A stretch of DNA of 64,000 bases from Parabacteroides distasonis (GTDB taxonomy: Bacteria; Bacteroidota; Bacteroidia; Bacteroidales; Tannerellaceae): assembly GCA_021531385.1 (NCBI GenBank), contig JAFBIR010000005.1:1-64000 (forward strand). The letters are read 5' to 3'. Shown here one piece after another: positions 41,516-49,636 of the stretch. The notes under the pieces were generated by a model, which searched no databases, had not been told where the DNA came from, and saw only the letters and a program-made list of their open reading frames with translations. How positions within the stretch are numbered: position 1 is the stretch's first letter; every line of letters starts with the position of its first letter. The translations under genes and the position numbers were made by a program.

Positions 41516-41757
41516 TTATTCTTCAAGGAGCCATCTTTCCAACTCGGCTTTCCATTCGCGTGCGTAATGAAACCAGGGACCTTCGCACCATCCGTGACCA
41601 CCAGTAGGATAAATATGCAACACTGATGGAATGCGGTTCTGTTGTAACACGCGAAAATATTGAATGCTTTCTTCAAACGACACGATAGGGTCGTCGGCAC
41701 TGCAAGCTATAAAAGCACGAGGAGTGTTAGGCTTGACATTTTTGAGTATGGTGTATT
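41516..41757 (-). pseudogene. Alpha/beta-hydrolase (esterase) C-terminal remnant
   Basis: A frame without a start codon reads ILKNVKPNTPRAFIACSADD, then PIVSFEESIQYFRVLQQNRI and HIYPTGGHGWCEGPWFHYAR, ending WLLEE at the TAA at 41516-41518. The ADD and GGHGW motifs are the catalytic Asp and His of BD-FAE/acetyl-xylan-esterase-like hydrolases. The Ser-containing N-terminal part is missing; the frame is closed by a TGA near 41757, just before the next gene's stop at 41768. Confidence 0.7.
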
Positions 41758-41767
41758 GTCAAATTCT

Positions 41768-43468
41768 TTATTCTGTATAATTCAGCTTTTTGGTCTCCAT
41801 GTCACGAGAGAAGTGGCGGAAGAAGTCCCAAATCAGGCGAGCCGCAGGCTTGAAGTTCCAATGGCCATAGTTATTGATAGCGATAAGACGGATCATCGGC
41901 TTATTGCCTTTATACAGCTGACCAAACTCCATCTTGATGTCTTCGCTCTTGCCCGTATGAATCTGACGGCGGTCTTGCAACTTGAATCCGAAGGTTGGAT
42001 CCACATTGAAATCCAAATCACCTGTCACCTCCATATCATTAATCGTCTGATAGATGCGCCAAACATTCAAATAAGGGTTTCCTTGCCAGTTGTCAGGACG
42101 CAAGTAACGTATCACATCATCATGGGTACCAGCCACAGAGCAATAGCCCACTTCCACATAGCCACGCTTCTGAATGGCCTCATTCATCAAAGGCTCACTG
42201 CCATAGCCATAATAACCAAGTCCGCTGCCAGAGAAGATGCCACCAGAATGGCCAGCTACGGCAGCAAAGAGATGCGATTTACGCACACCCAGCATATTGC
42301 TGGTCATGGCCCCAGCAGACAAACCCTCACAATAGATACGTGAAGCATCGATCTGCGGATATTTCTCTTTGAGTACACTGATAACGGCCTCAATGCCATC
42401 CAATCCCATAGCGATGAAGCCATTGCTGCCCTGCCACTCCATCTCTACTACCATGAAGCCTTCCTCTGCGGCAAGTTCCACAAAACCAGCCGTCTCACTT
42501 TGTGTGCGAGGATCGTTGCCATGACCATGCAGAATCACGACTAATGGCACAGTACCCTTAGCTGCATTTTGAACCTGCTTTGGCAGATACTCATACCACA
42601 GATATTTGTCAGGGTTTTCTACCCCACCAGCCGCATTGGTATCCACCACAGGATGTTGTACTACATTGCGCTGGATGCCCATTTTATCGAACATCGGGTA
42701 TGAAACCAGTTCGAAAGTCTTCACACCTTCCGGGTTGTCAATACCACGGCTCATATAGAACGTGCGATAGAGGTTGTTGTAACGATAGTTGGCACTCAAC
42801 ACCTTATCCCAAGCATCAGCCAACAACATAGCTTCAGATGCGTTAGCATCAGCATTCACTACCACTTGCTGCAAAGGATCCTTGGGAGCGGCATCACTGG
42901 TTTGTTGATAAGGCTTGGCAACCTTTATGGCATTCTTGCCACCGACATAAGCGGGGACAGGCAGTGCGCAGACCTTACCAGGAGCACCACCAATAGAAAC
43001 GATGCCAGCTATGGCACCCGTCAAGTCAGAAGCAGCCAAATGCTGATTGACGAAAGTAGCACCATTGCCAATGCCCACCACCTTAATGTTAGTGGCAGGG
43101 GCACCTCTACCTATCAGTTCACGGAAAGCCTGTACGTCAGAAGCCTGCCACTTGTCGCCTACAGGATTCACCACACTAATTCTGCCACCGTTTTCAGCAG
43201 CCATTTCTATTACCTTCAGTTCCTTTGCCAACGCTAAAGCAGATACATTATCCAGCTTCTGATCAGGGAAGATATAAAAAGCAGGGCCAAATCCGGCGCG
43301 TGACTCTATATTCCTCTCCATAGGCAGATTATACTGCAAGGCAGAAGTACCCTCTATTGCAGAAAACTCATTCAGCGGGCCTTGGGGCCTCATCATGGGT
43401 TGCGCACTGGCTCCCATCCATAAGAGAGCCAGCGTTGCTACCATCATATATCTTTTTATTTCTTTCAT
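41768..43468 (-). CDS. Secreted esterase/hydrolase, PHB-depolymerase or feruloyl-esterase type
   Basis: 566 residues with a signal peptide (MKEIKRYMMVATLALLWMGASAQ). The first ~290 residues form an N-terminal domain with two Rossmann-like segments. The C-terminal alpha/beta-hydrolase has 'VPLVVILHGHGNDPRTQ' (oxyanion), the nucleophile elbow GLSAGA, and 'NNYGHWNF' with the likely catalytic His. Such enzymes hydrolyse esters on dietary polysaccharides; the substrate is unknown. It is next to an esterase relic, so the site may have held a small polysaccharide cluster. Confidence 0.75.
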   Translation of the reverse strand: MKEIKRYMMVATLALLWMGASAQPMMRPQGPLNEFSAIEGTSALQYNLPMERNIESRAGFGPAFYIFPDQKLDNVSALALAKELKVIEMAAENGGRISVVNPVGDKWQASDVQAFRELIGRGAPATNIKVVGIGNGATFVNQHLAASDLTGAIAGIVSIGGAPGKVCALPVPAYVGGKNAIKVAKPYQQTSDAAPKDPLQQVVVNADANASEAMLLADAWDKVLSANYRYNNLYRTFYMSRGIDNPEGVKTFELVSYPMFDKMGIQRNVVQHPVVDTNAAGGVENPDKYLWYEYLPKQVQNAAKGTVPLVVILHGHGNDPRTQSETAGFVELAAEEGFMVVEMEWQGSNGFIAMGLDGIEAVISVLKEKYPQIDASRIYCEGLSAGAMTSNMLGVRKSHLFAAVAGHSGGIFSGSGLGYYGYGSEPLMNEAIQKRGYVEVGYCSVAGTHDDVIRYLRPDNWQGNPYLNVWRIYQTINDMEVTGDLDFNVDPTFGFKLQDRRQIHTGKSEDIKMEFGQLYKGNKPMIRLIAINNYGHWNFKPAARLIWDFFRHFSRDMETKKLNYTE

Positions 43469-43521
43469 CGTTTTATTATTTAATGCAATGTCAGCAACCT
43501 AAACCGATTGCTGACAAAAAA

Positions 43522-43905
43522 CTAACCGTTATAATTTACCTGACTGTTTGCCAGAATGATTTCACCCACTCTCACATTTGGATTGCGATACCTTGAATTA
43601 CGGTTTTGTTCTTCTGGCTCTGGATCTACGCGAATAATGGAGATGGCCTTTTTCGGACAGTTGTGCACACAAGACAGGCAGTTTTCACAATCTCCCTCCG
43701 CCACACTCTTTCCGTTAACAATCTTCCAGGAGCCATGAGGACAAACAGAGTTGCAAATGCCACAGCCTATACATTCATCTGTTGAATAGACAACCTTCTC
43801 AGACCTCGTAAAAGTGGGCTTTTGATGGTATTGATATAATTCATTTCAAGTCCTTTATCCTTTGCCATTTGAGCTACATATTCAGGGAATATGTATGCAT
43901 ATTTT
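43522..43905 (-). pseudogene. Flavodoxin-ferredoxin (EFR1-like) gene, truncated and frameshifted
   Basis: Without a usable start codon, one frame reads ...STDECIGCGICNSVCPHGSW and GDCENCLSCVHNCPKKAISI, two complete 4Fe-4S motifs as in EFR1-family ferredoxins. Upstream, a different frame reads FPEYVAQMAKDKGLEMN, the end of a flavodoxin-like domain, so a frameshift lies near 43845. Most of the flavodoxin domain is missing. Confidence 0.65.
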
Positions 43906-43913
43906 TATACATA

Positions 43914-43943
43914 AGGGGGAATCTCCTGTAGGAGGCTCCCCCT
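43914..43943 (-). terminator. Terminator of the 43979 gene
   Basis: AGGGGGA (43914-43920) pairs with TCCCCCT (43937-43943), with an inner CTCC-TGTA-GGAG hairpin. On the minus strand it is followed by TATGTATAAAAAT, a weak T-rich tail. Confidence 0.6.
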
Positions 43944-43978
43944 CTTTGAATCAGTTACTGATAAACTTTCTTGGGCGG

Positions 43979-44581
43979 TTATTTCTTTTTGAAGAGTCCT
44001 TTCACCTTGCCCACCGCCTGCTTGGCGGTACCTTTGGCCTTGTCGACCGGGTTCTGTGAGGCGTTGTCGACCGGGTTCTGTGGGGCGTTGTCGACCGGGT
44101 TCTGTGGGGCGTTGGACACTGACGGGGTAACACTTGCGCCTTTGACGATGCCTTCGTCAGCGGGGTATCCAGCCAACTGGTTGAAATAACGGGTTATACG
44201 CTCCTGCTCATAGGGTTCCTCAGCGGTGGTCCGTATATCGTACTTCTTGCCACCAAAGTAGTCCGGCTCCTTGTATTGGATCGTGGCGGTGTGTCCGTTG
44301 GCATCCACGGTGGTAGTCACCGCGCAACGGTCCCTTCCAAAGCCCTGCGGCTCCTTGGCCTCCAAAATGAAGGTCTCGGTGTTACCGCTCTTCTTGTAGT
44401 TCGTGATCTTGAAACAGGTGTTATCATCATCATCCATCCAATAGAGTTTCTTCGTACGGTCCATCACGGTGTAGTGTGAATATTCACCGTCACTGTAGTA
44501 GTGGAACATCAACTCGATTTGTGCCGAGGCGGATAGTGCCAGACCAAGCATCAACGCCATTGTGCCTATTTTTTTCTTCAT
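43979..44581 (-). CDS. Secreted hypothetical protein with tandem repeats (200 aa)
   Basis: From the ATG at 44579-44581, which gives the signal peptide MKKKIGTMALMLGLALSASA. The mature domain of ~120 residues has 'FHYYSDGEYSHYTVMDRTKK' and looks beta-rich. It ends in three 8-residue repeats (NAPQNPVD-like) and a basic helix (KAKGTAKQAVGKVKGLFKKK). A similar Lys-rich helix occurs in the two other secreted proteins of this zone. Function unknown. Confidence 0.65.
   Translation of the reverse strand: MKKKIGTMALMLGLALSASAQIELMFHYYSDGEYSHYTVMDRTKKLYWMDDDDNTCFKITNYKKSGNTETFILEAKEPQGFGRDRCAVTTTVDANGHTATIQYKEPDYFGGKKYDIRTTAEEPYEQERITRYFNQLAGYPADEGIVKGASVTPSVSNAPQNPVDNAPQNPVDNASQNPVDKAKGTAKQAVGKVKGLFKKK
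44040..44111. repeat. Three tandem 24-bp repeats
   Basis: Unit TTGTCGACCGGGTTCTGTGR plus GGCG, three copies at 44040-44063, 44064-44087 and 44088-44111, differing at one base. They lie in the coding sequence of the 200-aa secreted protein and keep frame. Confidence 0.9.
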
Positions 44582-44647
44582 GATTTTGATTGGTTTTCTG
44601 ATTGTTTTTAATTCTGCCCCAAAGTTAAGTAGGAATGGGTTTACCAT

Positions 44648-44951
44648 CCAAACATTTTGGCAAAAAAATCACAGAATTATTTGATATCTCCCAAGAGGTA
44701 AGTCCCTTGTGCTCCTTCTCGGTATTTCTCCATCCGCCAGGATCTGTAGGACGTGGACACCGGGGGCGAAGATAAAACGATCCCCTCACGCCCACTTCAC
44801 TTAGGAAGGGATGTGAGGGGATAAGCGAATTTCATCATCCTTATGTGTCGCAGGTATATAAATTGTCGCTATCTTTGCCGCTGTGAACCCGAACATTGCC
44901 TACATTTTGCGGAATTAAGGATTAACATAACACAATCAAATTAATCACAAT
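44648..44951. other. Intergenic region with hairpin and plus-strand promoter
   Basis: No gene seen. ATCCCCTCAC (44780-44789) pairs with GTGAGGGGAT (44813-44822), a hairpin without a T-tail. The -7 box TATCTTTG at 44870-44877 fits a promoter for the gene at 44952, with a leader of about 70 bases. Confidence 0.6.
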
Positions 44952-47228
44952 ATGAAACAGCTGTTTTTAACATTCGCAGTGGCTCTGCTTCTGCTGCCCG
45001 CCACGCTGTGGGCCGACACCGCCAAGAAGAAAATAAAGTCGGTGGAGATAACGATTGAAGCCCCTACTCCAGGAATGGACTTGGAGAAAGCTGAAGAACT
45101 CGCCCTAAAAGCGGTGAACACCGCCTACGGCGACCTGTTCAAGAGCGGTGTCATCACACTGCGCAGCATCTCATGGGATGGCGAGTTCGGCGAGAACAAG
45201 AAGGGATACCCCACACTGAAGGCCGGATACCCCTACATAGCCACGATTGGGATAATGATAGACCCGGACGGAGATTACCAGACCGAATGGGTAAAGATCG
45301 ACGGCAGCGATGTAGTGTCGCCCGAAAGCTTCAAGGCCACGGTGAACGGGATACCGGCACGCGTGCTCATAAGCGCACCCTACTTCCCAAAAATGGAGGT
45401 GAAATTTACCATACCTGTCGGCAAGGGCGGACCGCAGGAGAAAGATGACGATGCCTTCGACTACGACGTGATGAAGAAGGAATACCGCTCCACCCTGCCC
45501 TACATATCGCGCAAAGAGGCCGACGAAGTCTATCCCCACTACCACCCGCTGGATGTGCTCGTAATCGACAAGATCAACCAGCTCTACGAATTCATGCATG
45601 AGAAATACATCTCGTCGAGCGGACATGTATACGAAGATCACAACACTCTGCTGATGACCAAGATAATAATCGATGTAAGCAACGGGCCGGAAAACTACAA
45701 CATCTCAGAATTCGCAACAACACTCGGTTACCCATCCACCACCGTATTCAATCTGAAAGAGGTGTGGTTGAGCCCCAAGGTGGATGCCGTGAAATACGTA
45801 AGAGACCTCAACAAGGCCACCGTAGTGATTAAATGGGCACGCAATTACATGGGAGTGAGCAACAAGCTCTACACCGCCAAGGGCACATTGTTCATCCCCG
45901 AGAACGCAGGCAAGGCTGTGCTCGACTGTCTGGCTCTCGACGCCACCGAGCCGACATACACCATACGCACATACCGCGGCGATGTGTTTGAGGCACAGAA
46001 GGCCGGCGTGGCAGCCACCAAACTTCTCACCTGCACCAAGCATGTGTTCACAGCCAAGATAGAGGCTGCCGACCGCGTGTGCCAGTACAACACATGCAAG
46101 CAACCGTTCAAATGGTACTACTCATGCAAGGTTTGCGGCAAGTGCGAATACAACAAAGCGCACACCTTCAGCGCCAGACCGAGTGGCGAAGTACTGGAAT
46201 GTCACCACATGGTCGAGGACATAGCCAACGACCAGGCATACATCGGCGTGAACGCAGCCGGTGAGCACCTCTACTGGAAGAGCTGCATCTATTGCGGCAT
46301 TTCAAAGACCACGGAAAATGCATGCCTGCAGGAGACGGACCTGCCGAGCGACCGGATGTTCATACTGCCGCGCAAGTCGGAAGCCAAGATGAGCGTGTGG
46401 GCGCAGGACGGCGTGAACCGCGCCCTGTGCGACAACCTTATCGACGACGCCGTGCTCGGCAACGACTACACCAAACCCGTCACCCGCGAACAACTGCGCT
46501 CCATCATGACACTGCTCGCAAAGGAGATGTCTGGAAAGGACGCATCAGCCAGTGCCATCGGGCTCGACGACGCTACACTGCCACAGAGCGGCAGCGTGAC
46601 ACGGCAGGAACTGGCGGCATACATACACCGCACACTGCTCTACCTGGAACAGCACACCGAACTGGCTTACAGCGAATACGAGTCGAGACTGCCGAAATAC
46701 ACCGACCACACACAGATAAAGGAATGGGCAAAGGAGCCTATGGCGTTCTGCAACGCCCTGGAACTGATCGACCCCAAGACAGCAACGACACTCGCACCCA
46801 ACGAAGTCTGTACCATTGAGCTTGCACTCGTCACCGCAGAACGCGGCACCATGGCACACCGCACAGGCTGGTATCAGGCTGTATCTATCGGCGAATATGA
46901 CGACTTCCTTGAAACCATAGACGAAGGCAACCACTACACCTTCGTATCAACTTTCGGCAACTGCGACCGCATCTGGGCGTCGCGCGTAAAATACGGAATG
47001 TACAACAAACTGCCTACCATAGAGCCTATCACTGGTTCACGCTGCTATGTCGATGCACAAGCACTGCACCCCATACGCGCAAAGATGGGCAAAGACTACA
47101 TGAAAAACGCTGTCGTAGGCAACGCTCCCGCCAAGAAAATAGCGGGCGAAGGCAAAAAGAAAGCCAAGAAGATAGATTCAGACATCGTAAAGAAAGGCGT
47201 GAAAGGGCTTCTTAAGATTCTGAAATAA
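44952..47228 (+). CDS. Large secreted protein with Cys-pair motifs and SLH-like region (758 aa)
   Basis: Signal peptide MKQLFLTFAVALLLLPATLWA. An unknown domain (~25-330) is followed by a Cys-rich part (~370-460) with YYSCKVCGKCEYNKAHTFS and KSCIYCGIS. Residues ~475-690 look like degenerate S-layer homology units ('VWAQDGVNRALCDNLI', 'YTKPVTREQLRSIMTLLAKE', 'IKEWAKEPMAFCNALELI'). The end is basic (KKAKKIDSDIVKKGVKGLLKILK-like, Lys-rich helix). SLH units are typical of Firmicutes and rare in Bacteroidetes. Ile is often coded by ATA. Both suggest transfer or an unusual surface protein. Confidence 0.65.
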   Translation: MKQLFLTFAVALLLLPATLWADTAKKKIKSVEITIEAPTPGMDLEKAEELALKAVNTAYGDLFKSGVITLRSISWDGEFGENKKGYPTLKAGYPYIATIGIMIDPDGDYQTEWVKIDGSDVVSPESFKATVNGIPARVLISAPYFPKMEVKFTIPVGKGGPQEKDDDAFDYDVMKKEYRSTLPYISRKEADEVYPHYHPLDVLVIDKINQLYEFMHEKYISSSGHVYEDHNTLLMTKIIIDVSNGPENYNISEFATTLGYPSTTVFNLKEVWLSPKVDAVKYVRDLNKATVVIKWARNYMGVSNKLYTAKGTLFIPENAGKAVLDCLALDATEPTYTIRTYRGDVFEAQKAGVAATKLLTCTKHVFTAKIEAADRVCQYNTCKQPFKWYYSCKVCGKCEYNKAHTFSARPSGEVLECHHMVEDIANDQAYIGVNAAGEHLYWKSCIYCGISKTTENACLQETDLPSDRMFILPRKSEAKMSVWAQDGVNRALCDNLIDDAVLGNDYTKPVTREQLRSIMTLLAKEMSGKDASASAIGLDDATLPQSGSVTRQELAAYIHRTLLYLEQHTELAYSEYESRLPKYTDHTQIKEWAKEPMAFCNALELIDPKTATTLAPNEVCTIELALVTAERGTMAHRTGWYQAVSIGEYDDFLETIDEGNHYTFVSTFGNCDRIWASRVKYGMYNKLPTIEPITGSRCYVDAQALHPIRAKMGKDYMKNAVVGNAPAKKIAGEGKKKAKKIDSDIVKKGVKGLLKILK

Positions 47229-47282
47229 AACGCTCAAAAAAGCATAAGAAGGAAACCTAAACGGTTTTACATTAAAAATCAT

Positions 47283-47290
47283 TAACTTTG
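47283..47290 (+). promoter_or_regulatory. -7 box of the kinase-LRR gene
   Basis: TAACTTTG followed by CATCGGTCAT, about 108 bases before the start codon. It resembles the element at 38571 of the other LRR gene. Confidence 0.55.
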
Positions 47291-47397
47291 CATCGGTCAT
47301 GAGCAGCATTCACGAGTTTTAATTATTCAAGAATATGACTTATATTTGTGACGTAAATATTGAATACAATAGACGTAGAACAGAAAGTTGTTAAGAT

Positions 47398-49239
47398 ATG
47401 CGATACCCATTGTTGTCCGAATATACGGAAGCCATCCGCAAAGCAGAAGATAGCTTCAATCAATTAAGTGATTTGAGGCCAGTGCTCAACGGAAAGGGAG
47501 ATCCCGTGATGGCGATTGGGGACTGCTCTGTTGTGTTCAAGCTACAGGACGTGAACAACATGCGACTGTATGCCGTGAAGTGTTTCACCCAGGAGCAGCC
47601 GCGACGTGCTGAGCATTTTCAGAAGATCGCTGAGCGGATGGAGCGTAGCTCTTTCCCCTACCTGCTTCGGTTTCGCTATTTGGAGCGGGAGTTATTCGTG
47701 GACACGACCCAGAGCGACGAGGAGTATTTCCCCGTACTACTCATGGATTGGACTGAAGGCATCACGCTTGACACTTACCTCAAGAACCACCTGCACGACT
47801 GCTACGCGCTTCAGCTGCTCTCCTTCCGCTTCTGTCGGATGAGTGCCTGGCTGCTTTCCCAGCCCTTCGCGCATGGTAATCTCAAACCGGACAACATCCT
47901 GGTAAAGGAGGATGGATCGCTCGTGCTGGTGGACTACGACGGAATCTTCGTTACCTCCCTCTCTGGGCAGCCACCCCAAGAGCCGGTCAGCCCAGACTTT
48001 TCGCATCCACGCCACACGCTTACGACCTACGATGGACATCTCGACGATTTCCCCATCGCCACCATTGCTCTCTCGCTCAAGGCCATCTCCCTGCAGCCCT
48101 CGCTCTACACGCAATTTGCTGCGCCTGATCGCCTGCTGTTTTCCGCAGCCGACTACCAGGACATCGGCCGATCGGCCGCCCTGAAAGCCATTCTCTCCTT
48201 ATCCACGGAGACTGAGTTGGCCTCGCTCCTTTCCGCATTCCTATTGGCCGTCGCTAATAACGAGCTGACCCTGCTCTCGCACAAGCTCTTCCTCCTGCAA
48301 GAGCCCGAGAAGGTTCAGGTGGAGGTGCTACGCACCAGTGTGACGGACGATGACCGTAGAAATGGCGTCAAGGACGAGAGCGGCGTACTGTACAGTCAGG
48401 ACGGGTTCCGGTTAATCGAGGCTCCCTGGTGGTCCTTGAAGCCCAAGTTCTACAAGATCAAGGAGGGGACGAAAGTAATCTGCGATTCGGCGTTCCGGGA
48501 TTGCAAGACGCTGCAGAGCGTCACCATCCCCAGCACGGTCACAACCATCGGTAACAACCCCTTCTGCGGTTGCGATACGCTACAAGTCAGCTGTGTAACA
48601 CCCCACTTCACGATAGTGGACAACTTGTTGGTCTCCTCCTCTGGGAAATTGATCGCCTGTCTCTCAAGCAAGGAGCACATCATTATCCCTAACACGGTCA
48701 CCTCCATCGAGAACTCTGCTTTCAATCGCTGCAAGTCGCTTCGGAGCCTCAATATCCCCAATTCTGTTACCGCTATCGGGGAATGCGCATTCCACTCCTG
48801 CTCCTCCTTGGAGCTCATACACATGCCAGACTCTGTGCGTACCATCTCAGACAGGGCCTTCGCCCACTGCAAGTCGCTCCAGAGCATCAGCATCCCCAAT
48901 TCCGTCACTGCCATTAGCGAAGGAACGTTCAGCAACTGCATCTCGCTCCGGAGCGTCAACATCCCCAAAGCGATAACCCTCATAGGGGACAACGCCTTCT
49001 CCTGGTGCAAGTCCTTGGAGAGCATCAACATCCCGAACGGAGTCACCCAGATTGGTAAATACACCTTCTATAATTGCAAGTCCATGAAGGCCATCAATAT
49101 TCCCGAATCGGTCACCATCATCGGAGAGGCCGCTTTCTTTGGTTGCAAGTCCTTAAAGGCCATCAATCTCCCTAAGGGAGTTACCACCATTGGTAAGGGA
49201 GCTTTCACAGGGTGTGATGCACTGCAACTACCTGGCTAA
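47398..49239 (+). CDS. Protein kinase-like domain fused to leucine-rich repeats
   Basis: 613 residues without a signal peptide. The N-terminal kinase fold (~30-260) has the ATP Lys61 in YAVKCF, the catalytic loop HGNLKPDNILV at 159-169 and VDYDGIF at 178-184. The catalytic-base Asp of HRD/HGD is Asn161 here, while the metal-binding Asn166 and the DYDG Asp remain. About 340-610 are LRR_5 repeats of the BspA type ('LRSLNIPNSVTAIGECAFHSC'). A cytosolic signalling or scaffold role is likely; kinase activity is uncertain. The family with LIDYDG is common in bacteria with unknown targets. Confidence 0.75.
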   Translation: MRYPLLSEYTEAIRKAEDSFNQLSDLRPVLNGKGDPVMAIGDCSVVFKLQDVNNMRLYAVKCFTQEQPRRAEHFQKIAERMERSSFPYLLRFRYLERELFVDTTQSDEEYFPVLLMDWTEGITLDTYLKNHLHDCYALQLLSFRFCRMSAWLLSQPFAHGNLKPDNILVKEDGSLVLVDYDGIFVTSLSGQPPQEPVSPDFSHPRHTLTTYDGHLDDFPIATIALSLKAISLQPSLYTQFAAPDRLLFSAADYQDIGRSAALKAILSLSTETELASLLSAFLLAVANNELTLLSHKLFLLQEPEKVQVEVLRTSVTDDDRRNGVKDESGVLYSQDGFRLIEAPWWSLKPKFYKIKEGTKVICDSAFRDCKTLQSVTIPSTVTTIGNNPFCGCDTLQVSCVTPHFTIVDNLLVSSSGKLIACLSSKEHIIIPNTVTSIENSAFNRCKSLRSLNIPNSVTAIGECAFHSCSSLELIHMPDSVRTISDRAFAHCKSLQSISIPNSVTAISEGTFSNCISLRSVNIPKAITLIGDNAFSWCKSLESINIPNGVTQIGKYTFYNCKSMKAINIPESVTIIGEAAFFGCKSLKAINLPKGVTTIGKGAFTGCDALQLPG

Positions 49240-49294
49240 TCCTCGGGCACACCCTATGCGTGAATCGTGTAATCCTGTTGCTGGTGGATTGCTC
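49240..49294. repeat. Dispersed repeat, copy 2
   Basis: The 30 bases 49240-49269 are identical to 38433-38462. This copy begins at the base after the stop codon of the kinase-LRR gene. The following ~25 bases are partly alike. Confidence 0.85.
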
Positions 49295-49405
49295 GTCAGT
49301 AAAATCCAAACATATTTGCCAAGACTGTATTGAAGGATTATATCCTTGCCTCTCTCCCCAAAAATGTGTATCTTTATGGGGTAATTAGCAAAGGGAGAAA
49401 AGGTT

Positions 49406-49594
49406 ATGAAGAGTATGCTGAAAAGTGAGTTGGCGGAGCGGGCGGGTGTAAGCCTGAGTACTTTTGGACGGTGGTTGAAGCGACACACCGAGGAGTTGGA
49501 GCGGATGGGCGTGACCCCACGGTCGAAGGTGCTGCCACCGATAGCGGTGCGTTACGTCTGCGAGCGGTATGGGATAGACATTACCAATCCCTGA
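49406..49594 (+). CDS. Small helix-turn-helix protein (DUF4248-like)
   Basis: 62 residues, start MKSMLKSELAERAGVSLSTFGRW. It has the pattern of DUF4248: a 'SELAE' helix, a second helix with 'LKRHTEELERMGVTPRSKVL' and a 'PP...YVCERYGI' end. Probably a DNA-binding regulator. In Bacteroidales it is often found divergent to a primase-helicase gene, as here (43 bases to the convergent end of the next gene). Confidence 0.7.
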   Translation: MKSMLKSELAERAGVSLSTFGRWLKRHTEELERMGVTPRSKVLPPIAVRYVCERYGIDITNP

Positions 49595-49636
49595 GCCCAG
49601 TCATTAGTAATGACCAGGCCCGAAGATAGGTAATGT

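Noticed and set aside
41500-41700. A 66-residue minus-strand protein with several Cys
   Set aside because: It is in a different frame from the recognisable esterase remnant and has no family or start signal.
44040-44111. CRISPR-like repeats
   Set aside because: The three 24-bp units are tandem with no spacers and lie in frame in a coding sequence.
45171-47000. Minus-strand frames opposite the 758-aa gene
   Set aside because: They are antisense shadows; the plus-strand gene has a signal peptide, promoter and domain structure.
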